DNA from: CALFML01 sp044222245
Lineage (GTDB): Bacteria > Myxococcota_A > Polyangia > Palsa-1104 > JAEUJZ01
NCBI GenBank assembly: GCA_044222245.1
Contig: JBGANQ010000016.1
Coordinates: forward strand, 62,001 to 126,000
DNA: 64,000 bases
Direction of reading: 5' to 3'
Part shown: positions 1 through 8,370 of the stretch, piece by piece
Position numbering within the stretch: the stretch's first letter is position 1
Layout: every line of letters begins with the position of its first letter
Notes under the pieces: generated by a model
Databases searched by the model: none
What the model saw: only the letters and a program-made list of their open reading frames with translations
Told to the model about the DNA's origin: nothing
Made by a program: the position numbers and the translations under genes

Positions 1-2
1 CC

Positions 3-437
3 ATGAAAAAACAGCAAATCGTACTCCCGGGACAAGGCAAGAGCTATGACTGGTCCAGTGACCAGGTTCACGTGAAATCCACGCTCGATCTCAGCGACGG
101 GCGGCTCACTCTGGTTGAGGACACTCTCAAGCCAGGGTTCCGGCTGGCGCGCCACCACCATAAAAAGATGATCGAGATCTTCTACGTGTTAGCGGGCTCA
201 GTGGAGTTCCGGTTCGACGACGAGACCGTGATCGCTACCCCCGGAACGACGCTCAACGTCCCACCCGGCATCCACCACGAGGTCCAGTGCCCCGGCGGCG
301 CAAAGCTCCTGACCATCTTCAGCCCCGGCGGCTTTGATGCCTACCTGGAGGAGCTTGTGGCCCTGACCGAGAGCCAGTACGCCGACGTGGGCTTTATGCG
401 CGCCCTGTCCGAGCGATACGACATCTTCGAGCAGTGA
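3..437 (+). CDS. Single-domain cupin protein
   Basis: A 144-residue protein made of one cupin barrel. The first cupin motif is seen around residues 50-70 (a run of three His followed by a downstream Glu), and the second around residues 84-96 (PPGIHHEV, then CPGGAKLL). The His cluster predicts a bound divalent metal. Proteins of this size are small-molecule enzymes or binding proteins, and nothing here fixes the substrate. The ATG is two bases into the window, so its ribosome binding site and upstream neighbours cannot be seen. The next gene is a decayed gene on the opposite strand, so the cupin appears to be the end of its transcript. Confidence 0.85.
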   Translation: MKKQQIVLPGQGKSYDWSSDQVHVKSTLDLSDGRLTLVEDTLKPGFRLARHHHKKMIEIFYVLAGSVEFRFDDETVIATPGTTLNVPPGIHHEVQCPGGAKLLTIFSPGGFDAYLEELVALTESQYADVGFMRALSERYDIFEQ

Positions 438-460
438 CCTGCGTAGAAGTAGCGACCGCG

Positions 461-900
461 TTAGCTTGCCAGGGCAGGTCGCGACTGGATGCGGCGCGCC
501 CAGTTGAAGATGACCTTCTCGCAGAGCGCCACGATGGCCTTCTCGCCGTGCCGCCACAGCAGCGCCTGGAGAGCTGGCGCGCGCATGCGGTAGACCGCTT
601 CGGCGACCAGCCACCGCGCAAGGAGCGAGCGACCTAGCGGGCTTTGGGCCACGTCCTTTGTATAATGCGAGAACGAGAAGTCGCCTCCCCGAAGGGCCCG
701 CTCCAGGGCCGCCGCCGCCAGATCCCCGTACCCCAGGGCGAGCCCGATCCCTTCACCGAAGAAGGGGTCGATGCCAGCGGCATCGCCCGCCAATAGGCGC
801 CTGCCCCTTGGTCCGAGGTACGGGGGGAGCAGCCCAAGATGACCGCAATTGATGGGCCAATCTGCTGGCGCGGCAAGCCGGGGAAAATCAGGTACTAACC
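461..900 (-). pseudogene. 3' remnant of a FAD-dependent oxidoreductase (geranylgeranyl reductase/halogenase-like)
   Basis: The frame ending at 461 encodes a recognisable C-terminal part of a flavoprotein monooxygenase or reductase. The motif LLAGDAAGIDPFFGEGIGLA is the FAD ribityl-binding segment (GD...P..GEGI) found late in these enzymes, and it is followed by a plausible helical tail. No N-terminal Rossmann GxGxxG is present. Upstream of about 900 the frame loses resemblance and runs into the promoter side of the TIR gene. The gene is therefore 5'-truncated and cannot be a working flavoenzyme. The breakpoint next to the TIR gene suggests the two events may be linked. The exact breakpoint is estimated. 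Confidence 0.65.
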
Positions 901-1053
901 GGACCCGCCCACGGCGAGGCAGCGCAAGGCTTGCGCCGGCTGACTCTGGCCGGCAGGAATTGCGCCCCTTCGTGCAGGGTTTGTGGGACTTGCGACCTTC
1001 ATTTGTACTATGTTTTTTCGCCCGGCCATCTAGCTCGGCGTGAGATCGACCAG

Positions 1054-2028
1054 ATGTCAGAGCACCGGCAAGACCTCGCATTCATCAGCTATCATGACAA
1101 GGATCGACCCTGGCTGGAGCGGCTAGAGGTCCATCTGGAGCCGCTTCTGCGACGAAACGGGCTGTCATGCTGGAACAACACGCAGGTGCGGGCAGGCGAT
1201 GGGGTGCAGGCCGAGGTCGAGCGAGCGCTCAGCTGCGCGCGCGTCTTTGTGCTGCTGGTCTCGGCAGACTACCTCGCCTCGGCGGAGAGCACCCGTATGC
1301 TGCGCGAGGCGAGGGCGCGGGGCGTCGCCTTGTTATGGCTGCCCGTGCGCCCCTGCGCCTATGAGGAGACTGAGCTGGCCGGCATCGCGCCTCTGGTGGG
1401 GCCGGCGCGCACCCTGGCCCTGTTGTCTGAGCAAGAGGCTGAGCTCGAGCTCGTGCATGCCTGCAGGCGCATCGCCCACCTCGTGCACGGGCACCGCGCA
1501 GAGCCCCCAGGGCCTCCGCCTGCGCAGGATGGTGAAGGGTCCAGGTCGCCAGCTGCCACGGGACCGGTCGCAAGGCCCGCGGCGCATGCCGGCTTGGCAA
1601 GCGATAGGCGCCGCCAGACGCGCGTCCTTCTGGGGCTGGCCATCCTCGGGCTCTGCGGTGGCAGCCTGGGGCTCGGAGCGGCTCTACACAGGACTCGCTC
1701 GTCGACCTCCAGCGCCGCCTCGCCACCAAGCGCCAGCGGGAAGGGCCGTGCCGCCGGTGAGGCCTTGGCCGGGTCCGCCGCTGGTCCGATAAGCCCGCTA
1801 ATCAGGCTGCAGCTTGACTCGCAGCCGCAGGGGGCGACGGTCTATCTGGTGGATCCGCCGGACGATGAGGAACTGGGCGCCACGCCCATCGATCTGTACG
1901 CCCGCCGGCCGCGGTCCAAGCTGCTGCGCCTCCGGCTGCGCAAGAAGGGCTGGGCAGACAAGATTCTCCTGCTGCCGGTCGAGGACACTGCCTCAGCGGT
2001 GACCAGCCTGGCGGTGCTGGCCAAATAG
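1054..2028 (+). CDS. TIR-domain protein with one membrane segment and a PEGA-like C-terminus
   Basis: A 324-residue protein. Residues 5-140 look like a TIR domain: FISYHDKDRPWLERL opens it, followed by a GD...AEVERAL helix, a VFVLLVSADYLAS strand, and a VRPCAYEETELAG segment typical of bacterial TIR_2 proteins. E85 could be the NADase glutamate, but its alignment is not certain. A low-complexity Pro/Ala/Gly linker follows, then one hydrophobic segment (about 190-211). Residues 250-324 look like a PEGA repeat (DSQPQGATVYLVD...GATPIDL). The topology is most simply a cytoplasmic TIR with a periplasmic PEGA. The ATG at 1054 starts the TIR fold, and an upstream in-frame ATG would add unlike sequence. 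It could be a signalling or defence protein. No partner gene is adjacent. Confidence 0.85.
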   Translation: MSEHRQDLAFISYHDKDRPWLERLEVHLEPLLRRNGLSCWNNTQVRAGDGVQAEVERALSCARVFVLLVSADYLASAESTRMLREARARGVALLWLPVRPCAYEETELAGIAPLVGPARTLALLSEQEAELELVHACRRIAHLVHGHRAEPPGPPPAQDGEGSRSPAATGPVARPAAHAGLASDRRRQTRVLLGLAILGLCGGSLGLGAALHRTRSSTSSAASPPSASGKGRAAGEALAGSAAGPISPLIRLQLDSQPQGATVYLVDPPDDEELGATPIDLYARRPRSKLLRLRLRKKGWADKILLLPVEDTASAVTSLAVLAK

Positions 2029-2057
2029 GAGTGACGGCGCCGCCTGCCCTCGGCTCG

Positions 2058-3350
2058 CTACCCTTGGCACGACTGGACGTTCTTCTCGGCGATCCCCACG
2101 TAGGCCGGGGGGATGCCGGTCTTGTCCTTCACCGAAAGGAACTTCTTGAGCTCTGGGACTGCGTCCTTGCACTTGTTGTCCCGGATGAGCGCCATCCCCA
2201 GGTTGAAATAGACGACAGGATAGGTGGCAGTGCCCCCGCGGCTGGCCAGGTCCCTGAGCTTATCGATGGCCTCCGCGGCGCGCGACTGACTCATCAGCGC
2301 CCGCGCTTCGTCGAGCTCATTTACCCGGAAGGTCCCCAGGTCGCGCTGGCGACCACCGACGCCAACCTTGGGCGGGCCGCTGCCCGACGACTTTTCCTTG
2401 GACCCGATAGACCCGGCTGCGTAGGCACCCCCCTTGGGACTGTATACTTCGCGGATCGTGATCAGAGTCCCGATAAACTCTTGGGCCGTGCGCTGCAGGA
2501 GGTGCGGCACCAGGTTGGCCTCCGATACCCCGTCTTCGAGGGCAAAGGTGAAGCCGGACACCGGTTTGGCCGATGTGCTCTCGGGTTTCTTCAGGCTCGG
2601 CTTCTCGTGCCAGTCGGGCTCCACCGGATCGGCCTCACACAGGACCTTCTCGGGGGACTCGTGCTTATAGCCATAGTAGAACTGGGTCACCACATCCACA
2701 GTAAGGGCTTGGCTAGGCCACATGTGAATCTGTCGCGTCAGGACGTTACCGACCCGGGCGTCGATCACCTTGACGTCCAGGATCGCCGCCAGCTCTTCCC
2801 GCCGCTCGAGCTGGGCCGCTTTCCGCTTGCAGCGCGGACCAAACAGCTCATCGCCATTGTTGACCTCCAGCTTGCGGCGCGAGGCGTCAGCATAGTCCTC
2901 AAAAAACTGGACATTTCCGACGATGAATTCACTCTTTTTCATCACGTGGATGGCCAGCCGGTTTACTTCGATAAGCAGATCTACCCCGGCCTCCTTGGCG
3001 TGGAGCTGCGCCGGCTCGCGCAGCGACTTCCAGGCGATGACGGTGAAGCCGGCCGCCTGGGCAGACGACTCCAGCTCGGACATGAGGGCGCCGCAGTCGG
3101 TGGACAGGAAGTCCTTCTGCGCCACTGACTGATCCGCCCAGGCCACAATGTCCTGGCACTTGGACGCCGGGGCGAACGCGACGACCTTGGCGCGCGCCAG
3201 GACATCCAGCTCAGCTGCCCGGAACTTTCCGACCTCGCTCGGGGGCAAGACGTCCTTGCGGTAGAACTTATACTCGATTGCATAGTATCTGTGGCTGCAG
3301 GCGGCGAGGGCGACGACGCCGAGCAGGAGGCAGATGATTCGCTTTGGCAT
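2058..3350 (-). CDS. Lipoprotein with C-terminal TPR-like repeats
   Basis: About 430 residues. The N-terminus has a short charged start, a hydrophobic stretch and the lipobox LAAC at residues 15-18, so it should be a lipid-anchored envelope protein. The middle part (about 25-300) has no family I recognise. The last 90 residues contain two TPR-like helical pairs (EARALMSQSRAAEAIDKLRD and YFNLGMALIRDNKCKDAV), suggesting protein-protein contact. The ATG at 3350 has GAGG about 8 bases upstream, and a GTG one codon earlier is possible. It is convergent with the TIR gene, only 29 bases away, so a shared terminator region is likely. Confidence 0.8.
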   Translation of the reverse strand: MPKRIICLLLGVVALAACSHRYYAIEYKFYRKDVLPPSEVGKFRAAELDVLARAKVVAFAPASKCQDIVAWADQSVAQKDFLSTDCGALMSELESSAQAAGFTVIAWKSLREPAQLHAKEAGVDLLIEVNRLAIHVMKKSEFIVGNVQFFEDYADASRRKLEVNNGDELFGPRCKRKAAQLERREELAAILDVKVIDARVGNVLTRQIHMWPSQALTVDVVTQFYYGYKHESPEKVLCEADPVEPDWHEKPSLKKPESTSAKPVSGFTFALEDGVSEANLVPHLLQRTAQEFIGTLITIREVYSPKGGAYAAGSIGSKEKSSGSGPPKVGVGGRQRDLGTFRVNELDEARALMSQSRAAEAIDKLRDLASRGGTATYPVVYFNLGMALIRDNKCKDAVPELKKFLSVKDKTGIPPAYVGIAEKNVQSCQG

Positions 3351-3642
3351 CACGAAGGCCTCTTTGAGTCTATGGCTGGGTATAGGCAGCTACATGCGAG
3401 GATCTGACCTCGTGCCTTTCGGGCTGCGAACCAGGGCAGGCTAGCCCGACCTCAGGGCGGGCTTCAATCAAATTGTCGGGGCGCAGGCGGCGAGCGGGCC
3501 CAGCCCACAGCGGGGACCTCGCCGGCGGAGCCTGCCCGCTCGCGGGAGCAGGGATTGCGCGTGTGTGCCACTCGGCAAGGCGATGAAGCTTCACGCTTGC
3601 TACCCGGGTGGGATAAGATCGTTCCCACCAGGGGGAATGCTC

Positions 3643-5034
3643 ATGCGTAATTCGATGAAGCTTGGGTGCGTGGTGGCCGTGCTGGCGCTGGTCGGCAGCG
3701 TGATGGACGGCGACCAGGTCGCCAGCGCCAAGCGGGCGCGCAAGACCAAGGTGCGCGCGCCGGCCAAGTCCAGCGCGGCCCCCGCAGATCCCGCGGCCGT
3801 CGGCGGCGCGGCGCCCGCGGCCTCGCCCAACACCGCACCAGCGCCCGGCCCGGCGGCGGCCGCGGCGCCCGGGTCGGCTGGGTCGGCGGCGCCGACGGCG
3901 GCGCCGCCGGCCGCGGCGGGAGCGCCGGCGGCGGCCGCGCCACCGAAGCCGGCCGTCCCAGCGATACCGCCCGGCCCGCGGCCGGCGCCGGGTAGCGTCC
4001 TTGTCAGCACCCTGCTGCCGGCCCCGGACTCTGCCGGTTACAAGGACGGCGTGGGCGCAGCGGCGCAGTTCGACGGGGTGGAGGGGGCGGCGCTGATCGG
4101 CGGCGAGCTGTACGTCAGCGACTCGGGCAACTCCCTCATCCGCCGCGTCACCCTGGCCAGCGGCGAGGTCACGACCGTAGCCGGCAAGCAGCGGGACGGC
4201 CGCACGGTCAACGGCAGCCTCGCGGAGGCGCGCTTTTACAAGCCCGGACCGATGGTCGCGGTGGGCCGCACGCTGTACATCACCCAGCTCGCCACCGAGC
4301 ACGGCGGAGCCTGCATTCGCAGCCTCGATCTGGACGCCGGTACTGCGGCGACGCTGACCGGCGACTGCCAGCGCCTGGGCAACCTGGACGGCGGTAAGGA
4401 GGCGGCGCTGTTTGCCCGCCCGACGGCGCTTGCCACCGATGGCCAGAACCTGTACGTCGCCGACTACGTGCGCGTGCGCATGGTCGCGCTGGCCAGCGGC
4501 GCGGTGACCACCCTGGTCGGAGAGGCCGACGCGCAGTGCGACTTCGGCCTGCAGCGCATCTGCAAGGGCGGCTTCGCCGATGGGGTCGGCAACCAGGCGC
4601 GGCTCATCGGCATCCGCGCCCTCGCGCTGTCCGGCCGCACGCTGTACCTCGCCGACGGGGAGGCCATCCGGGCGCTGGATCTGGAGGCGCGGCGGCTCAC
4701 CACCGTGCTCGGCGCCGCCAAGGGGATCGGTAGCGACGATGGGATCGGCGTGAAGGCGGGGGTATCCAGCGTGACCGGGCTGAGCCCGGAGGCGGGCGGC
4801 TTGTACATCCTGCAAGGCCCCAACTTCGCCGGCCTGCGCCACCTGAACCTGACGACCAAGGCCCTGGTCTCGGTGACCGGGCAGACCATCCCGGGCTTTG
4901 CCCGCGGCAGCGGCAACGTCGACGGTCCGGCAGTCAAGGCCGACTTCAGCAAGCCCAAGCTGCTGGTCGCCGATGGCAGCCGCCTGCTCATCCTCCACGC
5001 GCAGGGCCGCATCCGGGCCTTCGAGAAGTTCTAA
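3643..5034 (+). CDS. Secreted NHL-repeat (beta-propeller) protein
   Basis: About 463 residues. The N-terminus looks like a signal peptide or membrane anchor (KLGCVVAVLALVGSVM), followed by a long Ala/Pro/Gly linker (about 45-125). From there to the end the chain shows repeated propeller blades of the NHL/YVTN kind: the pattern LYVSDSGNSLIRRV...GEVTTVAGK recurs as LYVADYVRVRMV...GAVTTLVG, LYLADGEAIRAL and so on, with DG..G..A.F linkers. Such domains are binding platforms and usually not enzymes. GGGGGAA ending 4 bases before the ATG at 3643 decides this start over the ATG at 3637. It is monocistronic and divergent from the TPR lipoprotein. Confidence 0.85.
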   Translation: MRNSMKLGCVVAVLALVGSVMDGDQVASAKRARKTKVRAPAKSSAAPADPAAVGGAAPAASPNTAPAPGPAAAAAPGSAGSAAPTAAPPAAAGAPAAAAPPKPAVPAIPPGPRPAPGSVLVSTLLPAPDSAGYKDGVGAAAQFDGVEGAALIGGELYVSDSGNSLIRRVTLASGEVTTVAGKQRDGRTVNGSLAEARFYKPGPMVAVGRTLYITQLATEHGGACIRSLDLDAGTAATLTGDCQRLGNLDGGKEAALFARPTALATDGQNLYVADYVRVRMVALASGAVTTLVGEADAQCDFGLQRICKGGFADGVGNQARLIGIRALALSGRTLYLADGEAIRALDLEARRLTTVLGAAKGIGSDDGIGVKAGVSSVTGLSPEAGGLYILQGPNFAGLRHLNLTTKALVSVTGQTIPGFARGSGNVDGPAVKADFSKPKLLVADGSRLLILHAQGRIRAFEKF

Positions 5035-5044
5035 CCCCGCTGCG

Positions 5045-5061
5045 GCACCGTGAGCCGGTGC
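5045..5061 (+). terminator. Possible hairpin terminator after the NHL-repeat gene
   Basis: GCACCG and CGGTGC form a 6-bp stem around a TGAGC loop, 11 bases after the stop codon. There is no T-run downstream, so this is a weak call based on position and symmetry only. Confidence 0.3.
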
Positions 5062-5344
5062 TTGCAAGCCGATAACGCAGAGGGCAAGCCGATCGCTGCA
5101 CACTCACTAGGCCGGGCAGGCGGCGGCAATTGATCCGCAACCGAGCCGCACGGCCTCTGAGCCGCGGTCGCAGAGGCGGGCCCTAGGCCAGTGGACCTGA
5201 CAGGTTGTGAGGTCTTTTTCGGCGCTCTCTGTAGCTGAATCGGCGCCTCTTCGACCCTTGAGAGCGATTGCGGATCGATAGGCGCTGGAGGTACGAATTC
5301 GACGCCAGGCGCAGGCGCAAGGCGAGTAGAGTCCGGCCTCTCGC
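5062..5344. other. Gene-free stretch between the NHL gene and the GNAT remnant
   Basis: I see no intact gene here. A 10-base direct repeat (GCAAGCCGAT) occurs near its left edge. The last 70 bases in another frame read like a corrupted upstream part of the acetyltransferase remnant that follows (VRPLA-type residues), consistent with decay by frameshift. No promoter or RNA structure stands out. Confidence 0.4.
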
Positions 5345-5563
5345 GGCTTGCGCACCGACCAAGGGCTGTCCAGCGGTCGGGCGCTCACTCTTGCCATCGT
5401 TGCCGAGGCACGGGCGCTGGGCTACCGGCGCCTTCGGCTCGACACCATCGTCGGCACAATGGAGGCTGCGATGAGAATTTATCGCTCGGTGGGTTTCGTC
5501 GACATCCCACCCTACTATCCGAGCCCCGAGCCCGACACAGTCTCCATGGAGCTGGTCATTTAA
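5345..5563 (+). pseudogene. C-terminal fragment of a GNAT acetyltransferase
   Basis: The frame reads GRALTLAIVAEARALGYRRLRLDT, then AMRIYRSVGFVDIPPYY. This is the second half of a GNAT fold: the end of the acetyl-CoA pyrophosphate loop (here SSGRAL), helix alpha-3, strand beta-5 and the closing motif in which a Tyr of helix alpha-4 precedes GF. The first half (beta-1 to beta-4 and most of the R/Q-x-x-G-x-G/A loop) is missing or frameshifted. About 70 residues remain of the usual 150. The frame has no good start, so I call it a remnant. A short standalone protein is possible but would lack the cofactor site. Confidence 0.6.
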
Positions 5564-5828
5564 CCGGCGCGCGAGCTCTCTCCAATCCATCGCTTCATGA
5601 GCAGCCCTTGCGCCGGTGCGCTGCCCAGAGGCCCCGGCAGCTCGCTGCGGCAGCCAACCTGGAGCGGTAGTTGCATTCAAGCCTCTCTGCCCCGCAAGCA
5701 GGAGCTGGGATGCAGCCGCTGCGCTAAAGAGCGGTCTTGGGGCGGCCGAAAGCGGCCAGGTGGGGCGGACGAGTTCGTCCAGCTGGAGCATCCCGAGCAC
5801 CTGCCTACTTAGGACTTGGAGATAACAG

Positions 5829-6071
5829 ATGAGACATGTACGACCCCTGCAAGGAAAGAAGCTCCTGGTGGCTGCGATCGGCGTCGGGACCCTCACGTTC
5901 GCGGCGTGCAGCGTGTTTCCAGGCTGCAACCTCATGGCGGCGCCGTGCGCTACCAGTGTCGACAGACAGTGTTATGGCGAGCCCCCGGTCGATCTGCCGC
6001 AGCCGCAGGACGGCAGCTCGGATGCAAGGCCAGCCGATGCCAGCACTGACGCCGCCGAGCATGGAGACTAA
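5829..6071 (+). CDS. Small Cys-containing lipoprotein
   Basis: Eighty residues. A basic N-terminus (MRHVRPLQGKK) is followed by a hydrophobic core (LLVAAIGVGTLTF) and AAC, which fits a lipobox or at least a secretion signal. The mature part has four more Cys and an Asp/Pro/Ala tail. It has no known domain. Its stop lies 6 bases before the ATG of the ferritin-like gene, so the two are almost surely co-transcribed, and the small protein may place or assist that partner in the envelope. The start is not backed by a strong ribosome binding site. Confidence 0.6.
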   Translation: MRHVRPLQGKKLLVAAIGVGTLTFAACSVFPGCNLMAAPCATSVDRQCYGEPPVDLPQPQDGSSDARPADASTDAAEHGD

Positions 6072-6077
6072 TCGGTC

Positions 6078-6896
6078 ATGGAGACCTCAACCCAAGGACC
6101 GATCCCCGAGCTGTTCGAGCTGGAGCTCCTGGGCGAGGGCACCGAGCGCCGCTACCGGCGCGCCCGGCCGGAGGTCGAAGGGCTGCCGTGGGGCACCCTG
6201 GACACCCGCGACTTCGACCCGCAGGTGCTGGTGGCGGCGCGCCGCAGCTGGACCAGCGCCGCGTTTCAGGAGTACCGCACTGCCGGCGCGTGCTCGGCGA
6301 CTCTGCGCGCGCTCGTCGAGTGCCGCGCGCCGCTAGATCTAATCGCCGGTTTTGCCCGCTTTCCCATGGACGAGGTCGTGCATGTCGAGCTGTGCGCCCG
6401 CTTGGCGATGGAGCTTGGCGGCGGCACCGAGCTTGTGCACGAGCCTTCGGCGATGTGCGCCGATGCCGATCCCAGGCTGCCCCCGCTAGAGCGCGCCTGC
6501 CAGCTCGTGACGCGTAACTTCTGCGTCGGGGAGTCGCTGTCCATCCCGCTGCTGCACGGCACCTGGGTGCGCACCACCTTGGCCCTGCCGCGCGCCGTGC
6601 TCGGTCGCATCGTCCGCGATGAGGCCGCTCACGGCGTCGCCGGCTGGACCTTCCTCGACTGGGTTCTGCCCCTTGTGCCAAGGTCGACCCTGGAGCTGCT
6701 GCGCCGCACGGCGGTCGACGCGATCTCCGAGATCCTCCGCCTCTGGGTCGACCTCCGGCAGCGCCCGCAGCCGCCGGCGAGCGCCGGTCAGGCCCTGGGC
6801 TGGATGCCCACCGAGGAGTATCTGGAGCTGGCCGCCCGCTCGCTGCAGCGCCGGGTGCTCGCGCCCTTTGCCGATCGCGGGATTCACCTTTCGTAA
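6078..6896 (+). CDS. Ferritin-like diiron protein
   Basis: 272 residues. The fold is inferred from the ligand pattern of a four-helix diiron bundle: E65 (FQEYRTAG), E99 with H102 (EVVH), E152 (GESLS), and E182 with H185 (EAAH). Two EXXH motifs and two further Glu at the right spacing are what ferritin-like and ribonucleotide-reductase-like carboxylate proteins use to hold two irons. The reaction cannot be assigned, since oxygenase, oxidase and storage roles are all possible. No signal peptide is seen, so it should be cytoplasmic even though the preceding gene encodes an exported lipoprotein. The tail after about residue 190 is helical and specific to this protein. Confidence 0.75.
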   Translation: METSTQGPIPELFELELLGEGTERRYRRARPEVEGLPWGTLDTRDFDPQVLVAARRSWTSAAFQEYRTAGACSATLRALVECRAPLDLIAGFARFPMDEVVHVELCARLAMELGGGTELVHEPSAMCADADPRLPPLERACQLVTRNFCVGESLSIPLLHGTWVRTTLALPRAVLGRIVRDEAAHGVAGWTFLDWVLPLVPRSTLELLRRTAVDAISEILRLWVDLRQRPQPPASAGQALGWMPTEEYLELAARSLQRRVLAPFADRGIHLS

Positions 6897-6905
6897 CCCG
6901 AAAGG
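6887..6905 (+). terminator. Hairpin overlapping the stop codon of the ferritin-like gene
   Basis: CCTTTCG and CGAAAGG form a perfect 7-bp stem with a TAACC loop that contains the end of the TAA stop. There is no T-run, so function as a terminator is uncertain. Confidence 0.3.
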
Positions 6906-7253
6906 GGGCTCTGCCCGCCCCTCCACTCCCGCGCCCCATTGCCCAGAACAGCTTGGCAATCCGCAGATCGAAGCGATGCGGCGCCTTCCTGACCGAGGCG
7001 GCGGAGCGCTACCCAAGCGGCGAGCTGCTACACGCTCGACCCGGTCTCGAGCAGCGTGAGCTCGCTTCCTCATAGGTTGGGATCTGGCCGAACCGATTGA
7101 GCGCCAGAGGCGCGGGGCTGCTTGAGCGCGACGAACGTCTCGAGGCGAACCTCGTAGCGCTGGCCTCTTCCTCCAGCGCCCACCGCACGCGCGCATCGCC
7201 GGCCAGGCCCCGGCCGCCCTGGGGCGACCGGTCGAAAGCGGTGATGGCGATCG
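6906..7253. other. Intergenic stretch without a supported gene
   Basis: Several short frames cross this region on both strands, but none has a start with a ribosome binding site or any family resemblance. Given the other remnants nearby it may be decayed coding DNA. I see no clear regulatory element. Confidence 0.35.
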
Positions 7254-7751
7254 CTATAGCGTAACGAGAAGCTCGTCCAGCTGCGTGAACGTCTCGCCCA
7301 TCCCGTCGTAAGACCCCAGAGCAGCCTCGAGCGCTTCCTTCGAGGCATGGAGATCGTGCATCACGACCAGCGTCTTGCCGCCCTTTTCCTCCAAGGTCAC
7401 CGTGGTGACGGCCCCACCCTCGCCACCTTCGTCATTGGTCCAGACGAGGCGCGAGTGCGGCGTCACTTCGAGGTACCTACCGAAGAACGCCAGCGGCTCG
7501 GGGGCACCGACGTCGAATTCGAGACGGTACCCGCCCCCGACCCGAACATCCATCGTGCAGGAAAGCAGCTTCAGGCCAGCCGACTTGGGCACCCACCAGC
7601 GCTTGAACAGCTCGGGCTTGGTCCACGCCTCGAACACCAGACGCGCCGGGCCGTTGAAGGTTCGCGTGATGATCATCTCACGCTCCGACTTCCGCTTCAC
7701 TTCAGTGGGGTTCTTCATCGCGGTGGGCTCACTCTCACTTTTTGCGTCCAT
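7254..7751 (-). CDS. AHSA1/SRPBCC-family protein
   Basis: 165 residues. The helix-grip fold of the AHSA1 (activator of Hsp90 ATPase homologue) subfamily is clear: ITRTFNGPARLVFEAWTKPELFKRWW at the start, then VRVGGGYRLEF, FGRYLEV, RLVWTND and a final GMGETFTQLDELL helix. In bacteria these small proteins bind hydrophobic ligands or act as unknown-substrate enzymes, and very often sit behind an ArsR regulator, as here. Its GTG/ATG-like start at 7751 overlaps the end of the ArsR gene by 17 bases, which implies translational coupling. An internal ATG at 7718 is an alternative start that would remove the overlap. Confidence 0.9.
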   Translation of the reverse strand: MDAKSESEPTAMKNPTEVKRKSEREMIITRTFNGPARLVFEAWTKPELFKRWWVPKSAGLKLLSCTMDVRVGGGYRLEFDVGAPEPLAFFGRYLEVTPHSRLVWTNDEGGEGGAVTTVTLEEKGGKTLVVMHDLHASKEALEAALGSYDGMGETFTQLDELLVTL

Positions 7752-8094
7752 GGGTCATCTCCTTGCGTTTCAGTTCCTCGAGAACTTTGTCCAACTCGTC
7801 GAAGCGTGAGGCCCAGAGCTGATGGTACCTCTCGATCCAAGCCGTCTCTTGCTCCAGTCGGCGCGGGCCCAGCTTGCAGGTCCGCACGCGTCCGACCTTC
7901 TCCGTGCTGACGAGCCCGGCCTGCTCCAAGACGCCGACGTGCTTCTTCATGCCCGTGAGGGTCATGCCGAACTTCTGCGCGAGCTCGGTGATCGAAGCGT
8001 CGGCACGTCCTAGCTGCTCCAGCACGCCGCGCCGGGTGGCGTCTGCAATCGCGGCGAACGAGGCGTCGAGGCCGGGTCTTTCAAACTGAACCAT
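7735..8094 (-). CDS. ArsR-family transcriptional regulator
   Basis: 119 residues with a winged helix: FAAIADATRRGVLEQLG, then SITELAQKFGMTLTGMKKHVGVLEQAGLVSTEKVGRVR (the recognition helix and wing), followed by a WIERYHQLWASRFDELDKVLEEL coil for dimerisation. There is no Cys metal site, so this belongs to the non-metal ArsR group usually paired with AHSA1 proteins. The start is placed at the ATG that lies inside a 20-base palindrome (8085-8104), so its own dimer could block initiation. It is the first gene of a two-gene operon. Confidence 0.9.
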   Translation of the reverse strand: MVQFERPGLDASFAAIADATRRGVLEQLGRADASITELAQKFGMTLTGMKKHVGVLEQAGLVSTEKVGRVRTCKLGPRRLEQETAWIERYHQLWASRFDELDKVLEELKRKEMTHGRKK

Positions 8095-8104
8095 GTGGTT
8101 CAGT
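8085..8104. promoter_or_regulatory. Candidate ArsR operator over the start codon
   Basis: ACTGAACCA and TGGTTCAGT are perfect 9-base inverted arms separated by TG. The ATG of the ArsR gene lies in the centre. The symmetry and place suit autorepression by a winged-helix dimer. This is inferred from sequence symmetry. Confidence 0.5.
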
Positions 8105-8370
8105 ATATAGCGCAGGGCCGACAACATGGCAAGGGGCGCGATCGGCGTGGCGGTAGATCTGGGGCGGCGCCTCCGGCAGGACTCTACGTCGCGGGTTGGT
8201 GCAAGCGCGTGCGAAGGCTGCCGGTCTTCACTTCCAGGGCCCCGGCTGCTGCGCTCCGCGAGGCCCTGATAGAGTCCTCGCACCTGTGCTCGCGCCAGCT
8301 GAGGAGCTGCCGGCAATCTGGGCGCGAGACCTGGAAGTTGCGGCGACCTTGCCATCGTTGGCAGCACCGC
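8105..8370. other. Upstream region of the ArsR operon
   Basis: No gene is supported here. It should contain the promoter for the leftward ArsR-AHSA1 operon, but I cannot pick hexamers with confidence. The right half leads into a WD40 remnant. Confidence 0.35.

Noticed and set aside
3370..5103. Long open frame on the minus strand opposite the NHL-repeat gene
   Set aside because: It has no signal, motif or plausible composition, whereas the plus strand has a clean beta-propeller. It is a GC-driven shadow.
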